Part shown: positions 47,104 through 60,451 of the stretch, piece after piece
Layout of the letters: each line of letters opens with the position of its first letter
Numbering within the stretch: position 1 is the first letter of the stretch
Program-made: the position numbers and the translations under genes
NCBI GenBank assembly: GCA_015680905.1
Contig: CM027380.1
Coordinates: 31,178,001-31,242,000 of the forward strand
Direction: 5' to 3'
Length of the DNA: 64,000 bases
Source of the DNA: Coptis chinensis
Taxonomy: Eukaryota; Streptophyta; Magnoliopsida; Ranunculales; Ranunculaceae
The notes under the pieces: model-generated
Seen by the model: only the letters and a program-made list of their open reading frames with translations
What the model was told of the DNA's origin: nothing
Databases searched by the model: none

Positions 47104-50100
47104 GTGCTGAAATATCAATTCTGACTTATCTTGGTTGTTGTTCTCAATAGAATATCAAACCATGCATATTTTTTATTGTAAGAGATGCCAGAGAAGGGTA
47201 AGTGCCTTCATATATTTACCCAATAGTATTCTTTTTATTCTTTAATATTAACCATGTAATTATCTTTGTAATATGTGTTTGTGGTTCGAATAATTCATTG
47301 ACTTTGAGGAAAAGAGGAAAGGTTATCCACTACTTTCACCGCAATGTGTGGTAGTGTGATAGGTCTAATTTCATATATATATTTTTTCTAATAAATGCCG
47401 GTTCTGATGGTAACGACAATCAAAAGTTTTGATGTACAAGTCAGTCTTAAAATGATTGGTGAGATACTCATTGAGTGCATACATGCATTGTATTTGTCAA
47501 GTATTGTTAGTTTTTGAAATCTTTAGTACTTACTAATACAAATGACATGAACTGGATAAGTAGAAATAACGCTAGAATGTTTAGCTCATACGATATCAGA
47601 TTTCTTTTGATACTTTATTCATCAATTTTTTTTTTCGTTTGCAAATTTGCGTATTGTGTGAACATGATATATTATGGGTCAGCTTAAGTTTGTCGCAACT
47701 TCTTCTTTTGTCCTGAAATGTTAGAACTAAAAGAATTTATTAGGTTATGCTCAACAAGGATTAGAGAGTCCCATGGCATAATAGTTTTCATCAAGGAGAT
47801 TGAGCTTTATTTGAACCAACAAAAGGGTTGATACAGGATTTCCCATTGTTCTAACTTTAGGGAGTGGCCACAGTAGTTAAATGGAAATAAGGAAAAAAAA
47901 CATAAAAGAGCAAAAGGATGTAGTAATTCACTGCACTAGAGTGCGAGGACAAGTTCGAGTTTAAAGGGTGAATGAATCTCAGGTTTGCTATTATGTTCTA
48001 TTATTGATGATCAAATACAGTTTTCTTAATGCATCCTGACTATGTAGATTTTCCCTTCTTACAGGTGGGTAGGAGACTCTACAAGCAAGTAAGCGACAAC
48101 AAGTTCGAGTTGAGATTGTTATTGGACATTAAGTGTGTGTACAGAATCTTTTCCAAGATTGTGCCTAAAAACTAAAGGATACATTTTCTCCCCTCTCATA
48201 AAAAGTCATTTTACGTGTTGTCAAGCTATCATTGAGTTTGTATTATCTACTTCTCTCATTTGCAGTCGAATATAGAAATTCATGGGGTCAAGGATGCGCA
48301 AGAAAATTCGAACTCAAATGGTGCCTAAAATTGAGGTACACGCTTATTTTTATGGGGAATGTTCGTGTGTTGCAATGTTATCACGTCTTAATATTTATAT
48401 TGAGCTAAACAAAGATAAAATTGGAAGTAGTAGGGTGTAAACTGTGACAGACTCTTTTGGCCTTAATATAGAGTACTAAAATATTTACTAGGAATTGTTC
48501 GATTCGGGTTCGGAAAGGCGATGGTCTTTGAATTCAGATATTTGAAAAGGTGAATGCTCATTATGTTAACTTTCGGGAATCGCGTGTTTTGTGATTCAAA
48601 TATCTGTATAAATTGGATGATATAGTCTTTAGGAGTCAGCCTGTAGAAACAACTTGAAACTATTATTACTTGCTATAGTTAGTGTTAGTTTCTTTGTAAG
48701 GTGAGATCAGAGTTTGCCCACCATTCAGTTGTACTTCAGGGTATTTTCTTCCTTAATGATATTTGTAAACCTCAAATGTGTTCATATTTGAGCTTTTGGA
48801 TCTTGATGTGTATTTGTCCATTTTCAAGGGGATGGTTGCAGTGGAATCTTAGTTACCACATTGTAGGTCATGTGATCATTTATTTGTAGGTTGGGTAATT
48901 TTTATGCTAGAGTTTGTTCCTTGGACGACCTTTATGAACCTTTGATGTTTTTAGCTATAAGATAATAGGCTTCCCTGTTGCACATTGAATGTGAGGTCAT
49001 GAAGATTAATCTGTAGGTTGCATCTCTTCTTAAAGTGTTTCCCTATACACCTTTGGTTTGAACTGATGAATGACGTCCTTACCATTTATCAAAATGGACC
49101 TGATGATGCAGCTAATAGCGTGGAAGGTTGAATTATAGAAAGGGTTATAGTCAGATGTGGTAGCCAACATGTTAAGTTCTGAGTAGTGCAATTGGATTAA
49201 AATTAACATAAGACATGTTTGTTATATAAATTTACTAGCTTCACAGCACTTAAAGCATGATTTCCTTCATTTTGTTTCTTTCATCATTGAATTAAAAAGA
49301 TTACTCACTTCATTGTACAAATATTTCATGCAAATACAGTTGTTCAATATATTAACCATTTTTATACATGTACATGAAAATAACGCTTTGCCGCCATTTC
49401 ATCCTACTGCCCACTAAACCTTTACTTATCACTTTCTCAGCAGATACTACTCTGCCAAAGCACCATACTATGGCACGATTTCAAGCATCGAGTCTGACCA
49501 CATCACTTTGGGAGAGGCAGCCAGCGTCCATGCATGTATTTATATGTAATTATTTGTGTTTTTAGACCGACCAATTCAGAACATGCTATGTGCGCCGAGC
49601 AACAAATTCTGGAGATTGAGGAGGCATTGAGCATAAGTGATCAGTTCAAATGAAATTAGTAGGGTGAGATGTTAGTAAAAGCGACGATGATTTCCCTTGA
49701 ATGTCAGAGAGATCAACTTAAACATCCAAAATATTGACGAGGAAATGGTGGTAAAAGAGATTTTGAGACATTGAAACCATAGTTTGTAGTTGTGGTTGTT
49801 TTGGCTCTACACGACTACACTCATACAAGAATTGTAAAAGATCTGATGGGATTTGGAAGCAGCTATAAACTAATGGCAGCGGCGAAGTCAAAAGGTCGGT
49901 TGGGCTTTGTGAGTGAGATGTCTTAATGTAAATAAGAAAATGACTTATATTTATTTTCTTAGTTCACTGAAAGTTAACCATTAAAAGTACCCAAAAAAAA
50001 TGTGTAGATGAGATTTTCTTTTTCTTTGGAACTCAGACAACGTGGAAGTGTTTTGGATATGTTGAAGTGTATTAATAGTTCCATTTTGAGACCTATCATA

Positions 50101-50779
50101 ATCTGATAGATGTGTTTGCATTCTTCAAAGCCTAACAAGACGTATGGAAGCAGTCGCTACAAGTATTTTAGAGTCCCATAGCAAGAAACACGTCTTTTTC
50201 TGTCACCTGGAAGAAACTGGAAGACCTAAATTTGATTGTTATCCTTGCTTCAATCTTGGGTTGTTTGTAATAATCAGAGTCCAGATATCTAAACTTTGAC
50301 TATACATTTGATGGATGAACTGCAGTAAATTTTTTACACTTTTATAACTAACCATATGTGATAAGTGTAAGCGTGGTACCTAGCAAAAAAAAAAGTGCCA
50401 AGGTGGTGACTTCTAATTACTTTGTGCTGCAAAAAAAAAAAAAAAACAACAACCTATACAATTTTCCCTATTTGAAATATTGAAATGTTATACATTATTT
50501 ACCTACTTCCAAATGCTTTCGCTGAATTATTGATAAATTTTGTAAAAGTAAATTAATCTACATCATTGAGTAAGTGTTGTTTTTTAGTGCATTATATTTT
50601 CCAAGTTGCCTACATTATAAATATTATTTTCCATTACAAATATTGCATGCGTAGTCACCCCTTTAACTAATCACCATACATACGCTAACCTTACTTGAAA
50701 CGCACATCTATATTATTGCAAATTATAATAGAACATCACATTAACTATATGAAATCCATGCTGTAGGCACGGGCACTAG
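47104..50779 (+). mobile_element. Right half of the split locus, ending in a Helitron-type 3' end
   Basis: The sequence goes on from 20316. Exon-like bits bounded by AG/GT exist (for example ACAG/GTGGGTAGG near 48064, and a stretch reading HAMCAEQQILEIEEALSISD near 49580), but I recognise no protein. The right border has a Helitron 3' signature (see 50756-50779), so the whole split locus may be a Helitron, its 5' TC end not identified. Confidence 0.4.
50756..50779 (+). other. Helitron-type 3' terminus (hairpin plus CTAG)
   Basis: CCATGC-TGTAG-GCACGG forms a hairpin, followed within a few bases by CTAG and then T. This is the 3' end pattern of plant Helitrons (hairpin, then CTRR, inserted before T). 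The loop TGTAG is the same as in the second terminus at 63264. Confidence 0.55.
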
Positions 50780-50860
50780 TCTACCTAACAAAACAGGGCG
50801 ATCTTGATAGCCAACGGCTGAGATTCAATTTAAGGGGGTAGTTGAGACGAGTGCCACGAT

Positions 50861-50905
50861 GACAGCCCATGAGTTGATCAGAAATTAATTAGATTCTTAA
50901 TTGTG

Positions 50906-50958
<53 letters not shown>

Positions 50959-51151
50959 CCCTTTGTTTTCCCTAGAAATGATTAATTGCAAACTTTAAAC
51001 ACAATTAAATTTTTATGTGTACCGATTTAACTACTATGACAGCCCATGAGTTAGATTAAAAATTAATTGGATTCTTAATTGTGAAATTAAAATAAATAAA
51101 TTTAAAAAAAAACCTTTGTTTTCTCTAAAAATGACTAATTGCAAACTTTAA
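50861..51151. repeat. Tandem duplication with a 46-base A run, split by the CACTA element
   Basis: A unit of about 170 bp (GACAGCCCATGAGTT ... AATTGCAAACTTTAAACACAATTAAATTTTTA) is present at 50861 and again from 51036, the second copy being cut at 51151 and resumed at 56339. The first copy contains a pure A run at 50911-50956. Confidence 0.7.
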
Positions 51152-52689
51152 CACTACACCAATTTGGCCAATTAACAACACTCGTGGAAGGACAAAAATG
51201 ACGGTTAATGGCACTTGTTAAATTACGAATGCTTATGGCCGTTGTATAAGGACTCAATGGCCGTTGTTTTGTGTGGGCCTCTTCCCGCTTGTATTTTGGT
51301 GAAAAATTCAAGTGATCCCGCCTGACTCCCTAGGGTAATTTAGTAAAAACAGCCTTCTAAAAATTTGAAGGGTTTGTTGTCTCTCTCCACCACCTCAAGT
51401 TAGTTCTACCCTTTCTAGGTCTTCTTCCTTAAATTTCCACGCCGAAGATTTCATTTACGGGAAACTCTCATCTCTCTAATCGAAAAGTAATTGATGTTGA
51501 TTTGGGCTCTTTGCTTTATCTCAATTATCCAGGCATTCTTTTATCATGAATTCATTTTATTTATTTATTTTGATGTTTGTGTTGCTTTCTTCCTTTGAAT
51601 TTATGTTCAAGATGAGGATTCAGGAGACAAGTTGCTTGTTTGTTTGTAATTGAGGGGAAGAACTCAATCCGCTCTTATTAATTCTTGTTGTTGTTATAAT
51701 TTCATGTTATACATAGTTTTTTACAATGAATTTCATAAATTTGGTGTACACCATACCTTGGCAAGTTTCCCCAAAACAATTTGACTTTTTTCTATGTTTA
51801 TTTGTGTACTATTTGTGTTTTATGAAATTAGATGATAAGTGAATAAGCTACTTTATGGATATCGATCTGAAATTGGTTATAAGAAGGAGAAGACTTAGTA
51901 CATCCAAAGATACGGTTATTATTAGCTATATATTTTTCGACCAGGTACTCTTCTCTCACTTCAAATCATTGTACTTTTCATAGATATTTATTAATTTCGA
52001 TTTATTTTCTATTATTGCTACCAGTTCTGGTGAATTTCAATTCTAGTTGTTTTAGAAAATCCTTCATGTATGTCTCCCTTTAGCTCCATCATCCAATTAT
52101 CAGTTAACATTTTATTTTAGATCTCGTGCTATGGATAATTTTATATTTACAATTAATAACATTTTTTCGAGTAAGTTATTGGGGTTGTGTTTCTTTGTGA
52201 TAAATTGTTGGGTTTTTTTTTTGCGAGAATTGAAATTGTGAAACTTAGTGGGGGCTTGTTTGTGATGACTTGTTCAAATGAGGGTGTATGATATATATTT
52301 ACTCTCTAATTTTGGAATGGTGCGGTTAAGCTTAAATTTATTAGAAATTTGATCTAAAATGGTTTTGTGAATCATATCAATTTAGTTAATAGCCACCAAA
52401 AATCGTTAAAGATGACGATAGTGTTTAGATGCAAAGGTAGAAGCTAACAAAGTAACAAGCTTTCACAAATTGCTATAACAAATTTTATTTCTAAGTCACG
52501 AACTGCAGCAAACAATGAGTGTCTTAATTAGGATTAAATTTGTGGAAAGATGGTGTTTGGTTTTATATATATTTTGTGTTATCAATGGTGTTTGGTTTTA
52601 CATATTTGTTGTTGTAAAATAAGTGTTTCCCCATTCTACTTGTGTTATCTAATTCACTCTACTAGCTAGCCAATCTCACATATACAAGT

Positions 52690-52957
52690 GATTAGAACCA
52701 ATTGGTTCTCGGAACCATAAGTTTACTTATATATCATTCTTGGGACGAAAGATTGCACCACCTTTTACTAGGAGTTTGTTGCTTGGTAATGTGAGTCCCC
52801 TGTTAGAAGTAGAGGTGTGCAGCGATTAGAGCCAATTGGTTCTCGAAACAATAAGTTTACTTATATATCATTCTTGGGACGAAAGATTGCATCACCTTTT
52901 ACTAGGGGTTTGTTGCTTGGTAATGTGAGTCGCCTGTTAGAAGTAGAGGTGTGCAGC
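52690..52957. repeat. 134-bp tandem duplication inside the CACTA element
   Basis: Two copies (52690 and 52824) of a 134-bp unit that starts GATTAGAACCAATTGGTTCT, itself containing the palindrome AACCAATTGGTT. Few differences. Confidence 0.85.
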
Positions 52958-54380
52958 ACCAAAAGGACCATAGTTAGTTTTCATGATATTGGTACAAGCT
53001 ATTATATGATGTAGCTAGTAACATATATGCGTCATGTGAGATATATGCTTCATGCAGGGCCCTATACGATTTTTATCTTAGATAGAAATTGCATATGCAA
53101 CTGTTTTTTTTTTATTACTTTAGTAGTCATGGATGGGATACACGTACACTTCAGTAGTAATGAAACTCATCATTTTTAAAATCCACATTTCGTTATAACT
53201 GCAGGAATGACAGCCCTTGCTTTTGACTTGGTTGAGCTGATGATAAAACACAAAAAAGTAAGGTCTGAAAGTCTGTTTTCCAACCCAATTTACCTTGTCG
53301 CATTCCGAGGTTTGTGGATATGGTTATGGTGTTTGGAAGTTAAGCTGTTAGAAAACAGTGAGCCAGAAATCAGTTTTTGCACACTGTATTCGAGCCCAAT
53401 TTTTACATATTTAGAAAGAGATTGATTTTTTTTGTAAAACATAAGAAAGTAAGTTGTAGGTATTAGCTTTTCAACGCAAAAAACCTCGTTGCTTTTGGAT
53501 GCCTATGGAAAGAGTTGTGTCATTCGGAAGATAGCGCGTCAGAATTCTAGTTTGCTGAAAATTATGATTTTTACCAAGTTTGCGCTATAATTACTCCTAG
53601 TTAGGCTGAGATTGGGACTTCGGATTGTATATGAAAAAGAAAGTGTACAAATCCTAGTTTTCAAATAATCAAGGAGTGTACCATTTGGATGAATGCAGGA
53701 AAAGCTTTAGCAGTGACAAGTTGGTTAGAAAACCTACCGTGTTCTCTTTTATGTGCATGAACCTAGTTTGGGAAATATTCCTGGTAAGGAACAAATAGTT
53801 TCTTAAACTTTTCTTGGGTGTTTTGTGTAGTGTTTGTAGTTTATTTTTAGATGGTGGTTTTGTTTGGAACTGATATGAATCTTAAGATAATTTTTGGAGA
53901 CCTGAAAGTATAGTAAAATCCGTTTTTGAGCAATTTTGACTTATAGGTTCATTGTGCATCATTAGGGTTGAAATTATATATATATTTTTGTGGGAATATT
54001 TGGAACTTGTTGGAAATGTTTTTACAATGCTAGTGCCGAATATGCCTTGGGGATTATATGAGGTTCCGAATATGAATGTTTATATAAAGTAAGAGCTACG
54101 TAAGGCTTGATTTTAACATCTGATCGAACGCTAATGTTGGAGGAGCAGCAATCTAGCGAGTCTGAGCATGATATTAGGCATACATGTCGCATCCAACATC
54201 TAGTCGAATGCTAATGTCAGAGGAGCAATCTAGCGCGTCTGAACCTGAGCCTAAGGGTAAGGTTTTAATATTTGGAAGTATTATCACTCTAGCTTATTTT
54301 ATTTCTTATGTATGTGTATAGTTAACAATCTACTATTTATTTCTTATGCATGTATATAGTTAACCTCTTGTGAGAATAGA

Positions 54381-54515
54381 AGTTCAATTCGATAGTGATG
54401 GGACGGTGATTGGACCAAATGCAGCGAAATATGTTTCACGACTAGGGAAGCTTACAAGGCAACATTGTCCTACACGACGGGTAGGCGAGGATCAACCAAG
54501 ACAGTATAATAAATG
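54381..54515 (+). pseudogene. CACTA-associated transposase-like exon (Transposase_24 type)
   Basis: Bounded by AG at 54379 and GT at 54516, this exon reads FDSDGTVIGPNAAKYVSRLG, then KLTRQHCPTRR. That is the pattern of the conserved segment of plant En/Spm-associated proteins (F-x-x-x-G-x-x-x-G-x-N-A-x-K-x-x-x-x-L-G-x-L-x-R). Upstream, 54118-54255 shows a partly repeated stretch (TCGAACGCTAATG and TCGAATGCTAATG, EEQSSESE-like). The downstream exon is uncertain (55610-55830 is exon-like). Confidence 0.45.
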
Positions 54516-56341
54516 GTAAGTTATAATTGAATTCTACTATGAATCCATAAATGTTATTGCATTAGCTCTGTAGATTATTAAGTAGGCTTTTGTGTTGTTC
54601 TTGCCTTTTATGGCAAGTAAAATTTTAAATGTGTTGAGTTCAGGAATTTGTTTACATGAAGAACTCTGGTTTATATTATCTTTTGCTTAGGTAACATGAC
54701 TCTTCTAAGATTTACTTTTGTGTGGTTTGTGGTGCGTACATGAAGACCTAGTTTACATGAAGAAGTGGTTTTACTTGTTAGTTAGTTTAGATATGCTAGC
54801 TTTAGAACTCTTGTTACATGGCCGCAACAGTGGAACCTTACACTTCCTTATAATGCATACATAATTTCATTTTCTAGTGTTTTAAGAGGTACCCATTTCT
54901 AGAAATTCTTGTAGAATATGGTACTCTGCCTATTCTTATGTGAGATTTCTAGCTTCAAAATATTTCTTTTGCTATGTTAAGCTATCTTTTGAGATACCGT
55001 TTTTGTTTATGATATCTATTAGTGGTTCAAGCTTCAGTTAGTAGTTATTTGGTGTTCCATATAATGTTATTGATGCTTGTTTGAATGAAATTCATGGTTA
55101 AGTGAGTAGAGAGGATGTTGATATATTTGTTTTGTTTAAAAACAAAAGAACAAAAGGGAATATGCTTCTTTTATATGTTTAAGTTTGGTGAGCTTTTAAC
55201 TATTGTCATTGTTTACTCCTTTGTGTCATTTATGCTATGAGTTGTTAACTTTCTTGTCTGTGAGTCTTTTTCATATACTAGTGTAAGATTGATCTTAGGG
55301 GTTTAAGAAAGTAGAGGTAAGTAGCTGGTGAGGGGTAGATTATATGTCTAGTACATTGGATTTTTTCCTTTTTCTTTTAGTGTTTGGGTTGTTGTAAATG
55401 ACTTGGTTTTTTTGCTTTAATTCCCTCTTGCTTATATATAAATAAAGCTGCCAAATTTACATATTCCTTGTTGAGTCTACAAGACTATAAATATGTAATA
55501 TTGTTATATATTTGTTATACAACTCTTGATTTTACATATGAATCTGCTAGTTGGCATGTTTGCCGTATTGAGATTTTCTTGTTATTTCATATCTTGTTTG
55601 TCACAGACAACAGGTCATTTATTGTCTAGGTGACCAATGGAATGACATTCTGTACAAACATGTGAGCTGCAAAACATGGGGGGTAGAGTGGTTGCCATTG
55701 GAAGAATGTTTGGTGATCGAGAGGATGTACATGAGAATGCTTATCGGTTCATAGTGGACGAGATCTTGGAATTTAACGTGGGATCTACTACTATTGCACG
55801 ACCTAAAGTTTTTACTAATGTAATCTAAATTACTTCCTTAAGTTATCTTAAAGACTTGGTTGTGTACAAAGTTGTTGGATGGGATTTGTTTTGTTGAAGT
55901 TTCAAGTATTCAATAGAAATATTTTGATTTGATTCAAGTTCTTGTCTTATATTTTGTTAATGTTCTTTAGTTACAGCCTTTCTATCAGTTATATGAATAC
56001 ATGTTTTTCTATCAGGTACAACAGAAAAAAAAATGATACTAAATAAATAAATCAGTGAGAACCACTGCAAAATCTCTCCCATAAACGACGGCTAAAGTCT
56101 GTGGTTATCTTCTAAATATACGTGGGAATAATTTTAAAAGAAACATGAGCTGATGGCCGTCGTTAATTTACAAGTGTTAAAAGCCGTCGTATTTTTTTAA
56201 ACGCTACAAGTGTCCCGGGCTGTTGTTTTGCAAAAACTACAGCGGTTTTTATTACGGCCCTAATGACAGAATATAGCACATGTTTTCCTTGTAAACGACA
56301 GCTATGGGCCGTTGTTTTTTTACTGTTTTTTTGTAGTGTAA

Positions 56342-56916
56342 ACACAATTAAATTTTTACGTGTGTCAATTTAAATTTCTTTTATATGTCCAAATGCTAGA
56401 CTGGTAAAATCTTATTGAAAGACTAGGGCATGTGCTTACGTTAACCCCCTCTTTATTTGTAATTTAGTACTCTCTTTTTGCAATTAAGAGTAGCTCTTCA
56501 TCAGTTCTTATTTGCCCAAGACTCATGAAGACATGAGCAGGCGCAACCATTTTCTTCTCTCTCTCATAAAATAGACGATGAGTTTTTAAACCCAAAGGCC
56601 TCATTTCTACTATTTTTTACCATCAAAGGTTTTCTACAAACTCATGCAAGTATTTTTCTTAGCAAATTAATTATTAGTCTTCTTTTTATTTTGACTGTTT
56701 TTGTATCTCTTCAAACTACTGATTTATGGAATTTTCTTGACTTTCCAAAACATAACAAAATATGCCCATTATAACAACATCAATTCAACAGAATTATAGA
56801 AGTGAACTAGAATATCCAAAACATAACAAAATATGCCACATTGTGTCTGGCTATGATGCCCATTTTGAGTGATAAAAAGTACCAACTGACCAACTATGAT
56901 GCCTATATTTTCCTTT
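56342..56916. other. Gap between CACTA and MULE
   Basis: Remainder of the duplicated target sequence, then AT-rich DNA. CCAAAACATAACAAAATATGCC occurs twice (about 56751 and 56817). No gene seen. Confidence 0.4.
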
Positions 56917-59540
56917 TAGGAAACACCCATCAAGACCAATTACTGGTCTGCACCCATTCAACTACCCATCCAAATAAGCCTTAAATGCTATCACAACACC
57001 TATGAACTCATCAGTCCCATCCTTCTTAGACCACTCAGCAATGCTTCCTGGATTGTCTTTCTTTATTTGCCTACACAATTCTGTTACAAGAGCAAACCCT
57101 TCCTCATAATTTCCATTCAAATTTTCAAGAATAAGTGTTCTAGCACTCCAAGCAGTCCAATATGAGATTTCAACACCAAATTTGGTAAACATATCAGCTT
57201 CAAGATCTTTTGGCTTGTAATTTGGATGATCTCTCACCTTATCTTGAAAATGTTTGGCAACCCAAGGTGATGTGGCCTGACAATACTTGTTTTTCTCATT
57301 TGTTTCACAAGTGTGTTCATCATTGTATTTTCTCAAAATGAAAGTGTGACCATCCCTTGCGATAATGGCTGTTATAGTCCACTTACATTCCTCATCCTTG
57401 CATAACAAAATGTATCTGACCTTGTCATTCCTATGTTGCCTAAAACTGAACTTCTGCTTAATTGCCTTGAACTTGAAGAAATCTCTGCAATCTTCTAAGG
57501 TAGGCCAAGTCATTCTGGGCCTCAAGTCACATAGTTCATTGAAAACTGGTGGGTCTGAAACCTTTTCCATCTCTTCTGCTATGTTCTTTGTTTCCCTAAC
57601 TACATTGCCCAACACAGAACCTTGCAATTCTTCTTCTAAATCTTTCATTTCTTCTTCCAACACAAATGGCTCACCATCCTCATCCTCCAAGTTAAAGTCA
57701 TCTCAACATTCTGAATTCTCAGGTAAGTACTCCTCATCATCATCATCAGATTCATAGTTAAATGCATTGTCAGCTTCTTTTCTCTCTCCAACAGTGGGAC
57801 CAAACTTTTCACCATAATAATAGTCATTGTCAGAGTCATTGTCACTGTCATCATTCAGCACTTCATCCACTGCTACATCATTCAATTCCACATCAGGAAC
57901 ACCATCAAATTCCACATCTCCAACATCATGCACTTCATGATCCAATGCCTCCATGTCTTTATGAATATTTTGAGTACAAAAGTCATGTTCCAACTCATGT
58001 AACTGAGACTGCTCAATGTTCTCAGATGCCTTCAGCACACCATCGCTATCTAGATCACCTAACTTAGACTGAGCAATCACTTCTTCAGGCCCCTTCATAA
58101 CATTGTCACCCTCATTATCAGAAATTTCAAGTACCAATGGCTCTCTATTATGTCTCATGGACCTTCTTATAGGTGCCATTGCTACAGTGGGAACATGTAT
58201 AGTTTTAACTGATTTTTTAGGATTTTGAGATGTAGTGGGTAGTGTTGTGGGGACATTTGAGCAACTTTGACTTAATCTGGGTGATCTTCTACAACTTTCT
58301 TGAACTTTTTTTGCTTTAGTAGGTGTACTAGGTAGTTTGGGTGTAGACTTAACTATTGGGAGAGTGTTACTGCTTGAGGTGGTGATAATAGGAGGGCTTC
58401 TAGTAAACGTTGTGGCTTTTGGGGCTGGGGAGACAAATAAGTGATACTTTTTGTCTTTTTCAGGCTTTAACTCATCCCACATATGCAACAAGTGTGCATC
58501 TTCTGATATCCTACACATGAACCCTTCAATCAAACAAGCAATCTCAAAAGAGTCAACTCCACCAACCAACTTCCTTACATCTTTGTTAACATCAAGCATA
58601 CATAATTCATCACCATCAATTTGCATTTCTAATTTCTTCCTACCCTTGTAATCGGTTCTCTTAAGCTTCCCTTGGGTAGTTATGCCCCAGCAACCACCAT
58701 AATGAACCACAAATTCCTTCACACCCAGTAAAGGAGAAGCCATACTACACCAAAATATTTAACGAAAAACAAACAATTAGATAACAGGCAAACAAAAGCC
58801 CAAATTTTTAGTAAAGTTAGGATTAGGTATCACTTTATACTAGTAATTTAGTTTATAGTACTAGAACATAATGAAAAATTAGAGCTTGGTCCTAAAATTT
58901 ACAGTAAACAAACTTCAAACACATGCAATAACACTTACGTAGAACTTCCTCGATCAACGATGTAAAACAATAATGGTCCCTTGAAGAAAATTCCCCGATC
59001 AACGCAATCACCTCAAATGGTCACATCAAACAATCATAAATATTCCATCCCAAACGACCTTCGATGGTAAAGGTCAGACCTTTAAGGGTTAAATGAAAAA
59101 TGAGAGAACTGAGAATAATTATGGTTGAAATGAGTTAGAATTATGGTTCAAGTTAGGTTCGACTGAGAAGATTAAATTGAAATGAGTGGATGGTTCAGTG
59201 GAGAGAGGTTATGGTTAGAGTAAGAGAGAGGACGACTGTGAGTTGAGTGAGAGAGAGCACAAGTGAGGGAGAGGAAATGTTTTCCCTTGTTATTTCTGGC
59301 CACCTTTTTAAGATACGCGAAAGTGGAAATCAACAGTGGTGCTTTGGTAGATCTGCACGCGTTAGATGTTTGCCACGTAGCAAGCCTAAAACCAAAATTT
59401 ATGGTTTGCATGTGAGACACACGCGTAAGGGTATTTTAGGTATTAAGAAAAATACAAGGCAAAAGTTGGACTAAAGTCTAATTTTCAAGTATAAATGTAT
59501 CAAGGCCTAATGTCGCTATTATAAGTTGGACTAAAACCTA
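56917..59540 (-). mobile_element. Truncated Mutator-like element (MULE)
   Basis: The minus strand carries the N-terminal half of a MuDR-type transposase (next entry). On the 5' side a possible terminal region lies at about 59460-59545 (GAGTATTTAGGTTTTAGTCC on the minus strand, with TTAGTCCAACTT repeated). No matching inverted repeat is seen left of 56917, so the 3' half including most of the catalytic domain is missing. Confidence 0.65.
56962..58743 (-). pseudogene. MuDR-type transposase, N-terminal half
   Basis: Starts MASPLLGVKEFVVHYGGCW: the PB1-like N-terminal domain of plant MULEs (about residues 1-110). A Ser/Pro/Thr and acidic linker (about 110-345, ending in DDDDEEYLPE) follows. Then comes the MuDR DNA-binding domain with TLEDCRDFFKFKAIKQKFSF and the CKDEECKWTITA zinc pair, then HTCETNEKNKYCQATSPWVA. 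A single in-frame TGA at 57703-57705 breaks the frame between linker and DNA-binding domain. After 56962 the frame shifts, but GCRPVIGLDGCFLKG, holding the first catalytic Asp, is still readable to about 56917. There the homology stops. Confidence 0.82.
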
Positions 59541-60451
59541 AATACTCCATATTCTAATTGTTAAGCTGCAATGTTTTTTAGCTCCGGGTATCTGGATAAT
59601 TGACAGGGGACTAGGTATTTTTTAAAATTAGTACCAAGTAAATCATATTCAGTATTATTTATGTATTGATTCCTGGTCATCCATTACCCAACTACTTAGA
59701 TTTCGTTGTGGTTCAGCAAAAAAAAACAAAAAAACAGGGGCATGGCATCCCTACCGTGGTGGTGTAATGGACTAATGGTTTGTCAGGTTTTCTCCATAAA
59801 TGGGAACATTTTCTTATGATTTTTGCTCAAACGAAGGTGGAGTAGGCACTGGCATCTGTTGCACTTTGGGTAATATTTGTTTAATCAACATCTAAAAATA
59901 GTCCTACAATTCTCGAAAAAGGGTTGGTTTGATGCTCAATTCGATCCTTGAGAGAAGTAGAAAGTTTTTTGTGTTTCTAATTCAGAGGTAGTTAACTTTC
60001 GATTACTTTTTGGTTTTTGAGTTTTGATTTTGTTTCCCTTTATGTAATTGTCAGACAAGATGTAATTGTAAAAAGATAATTATTGCTTCTAATTCACAGG
60101 GAACTTTCAATTTCTTTTTTGGTTGTTGAGGTTTGATTTTGTTTCCCTTTATGTAATTGTTAGGCACGATGTAACTGTAATAAGATAATTGTTTAAAGAA
60201 GAGTAGCTAAATTGTTTGAACAAGGTAAGCTAAGTTGTACTCTAACTTATTTTTCAAAGTACCTTTTCATTAGATCATTTGTGTAGAGCAGCAACCAGAG
60301 TAGAAATAGCAGTCAATGAATATTTTGGATTGTTTGATGAAATGTTTATTGTAGTGGATTTATGATTTAAATGCCCATAAATTTGTGTGATGTCTATTAG
60401 ACATTTTGTCTACAAATCTTGATTTGTTTTTGTTTATTTTTGAATAAATAG
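59541..60451. other. Non-coding stretch before the captured gene fragments
   Basis: AT-rich. A pair of near-identical segments (TTGTGTTTCTAATTCA... TTTCCCTTTATGTAATTGT at 59970-60070 and 60085-60180) forms an imperfect tandem duplication of about 110 bp. No gene. Confidence 0.4.

Larger units (their letters stand above)
51152..56338 (+). mobile_element. 5187-bp CACTA (En/Spm) transposon
   Basis: The ends are CACTACACCAA (51152) and TTTTTGTAGTG (ending 56338), with the 3-bp target duplication TAA on both sides; the interrupted flank reads through cleanly. Subterminal repeats of CACTA type (GGCCGTTGT, CGACGGC and variants) lie at 51190-51270 and 56085-56320. It holds one recognisable transposase-like exon and no long frame, so it is probably non-autonomous. 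Confidence 0.88.

Noticed and set aside
48050-49680. Exon-like pieces in the split locus (near 48064, 48290 and 49580)
   Set aside because: AG/GT borders occur by chance in AT-rich DNA; no protein family recognised, so no gene is called.
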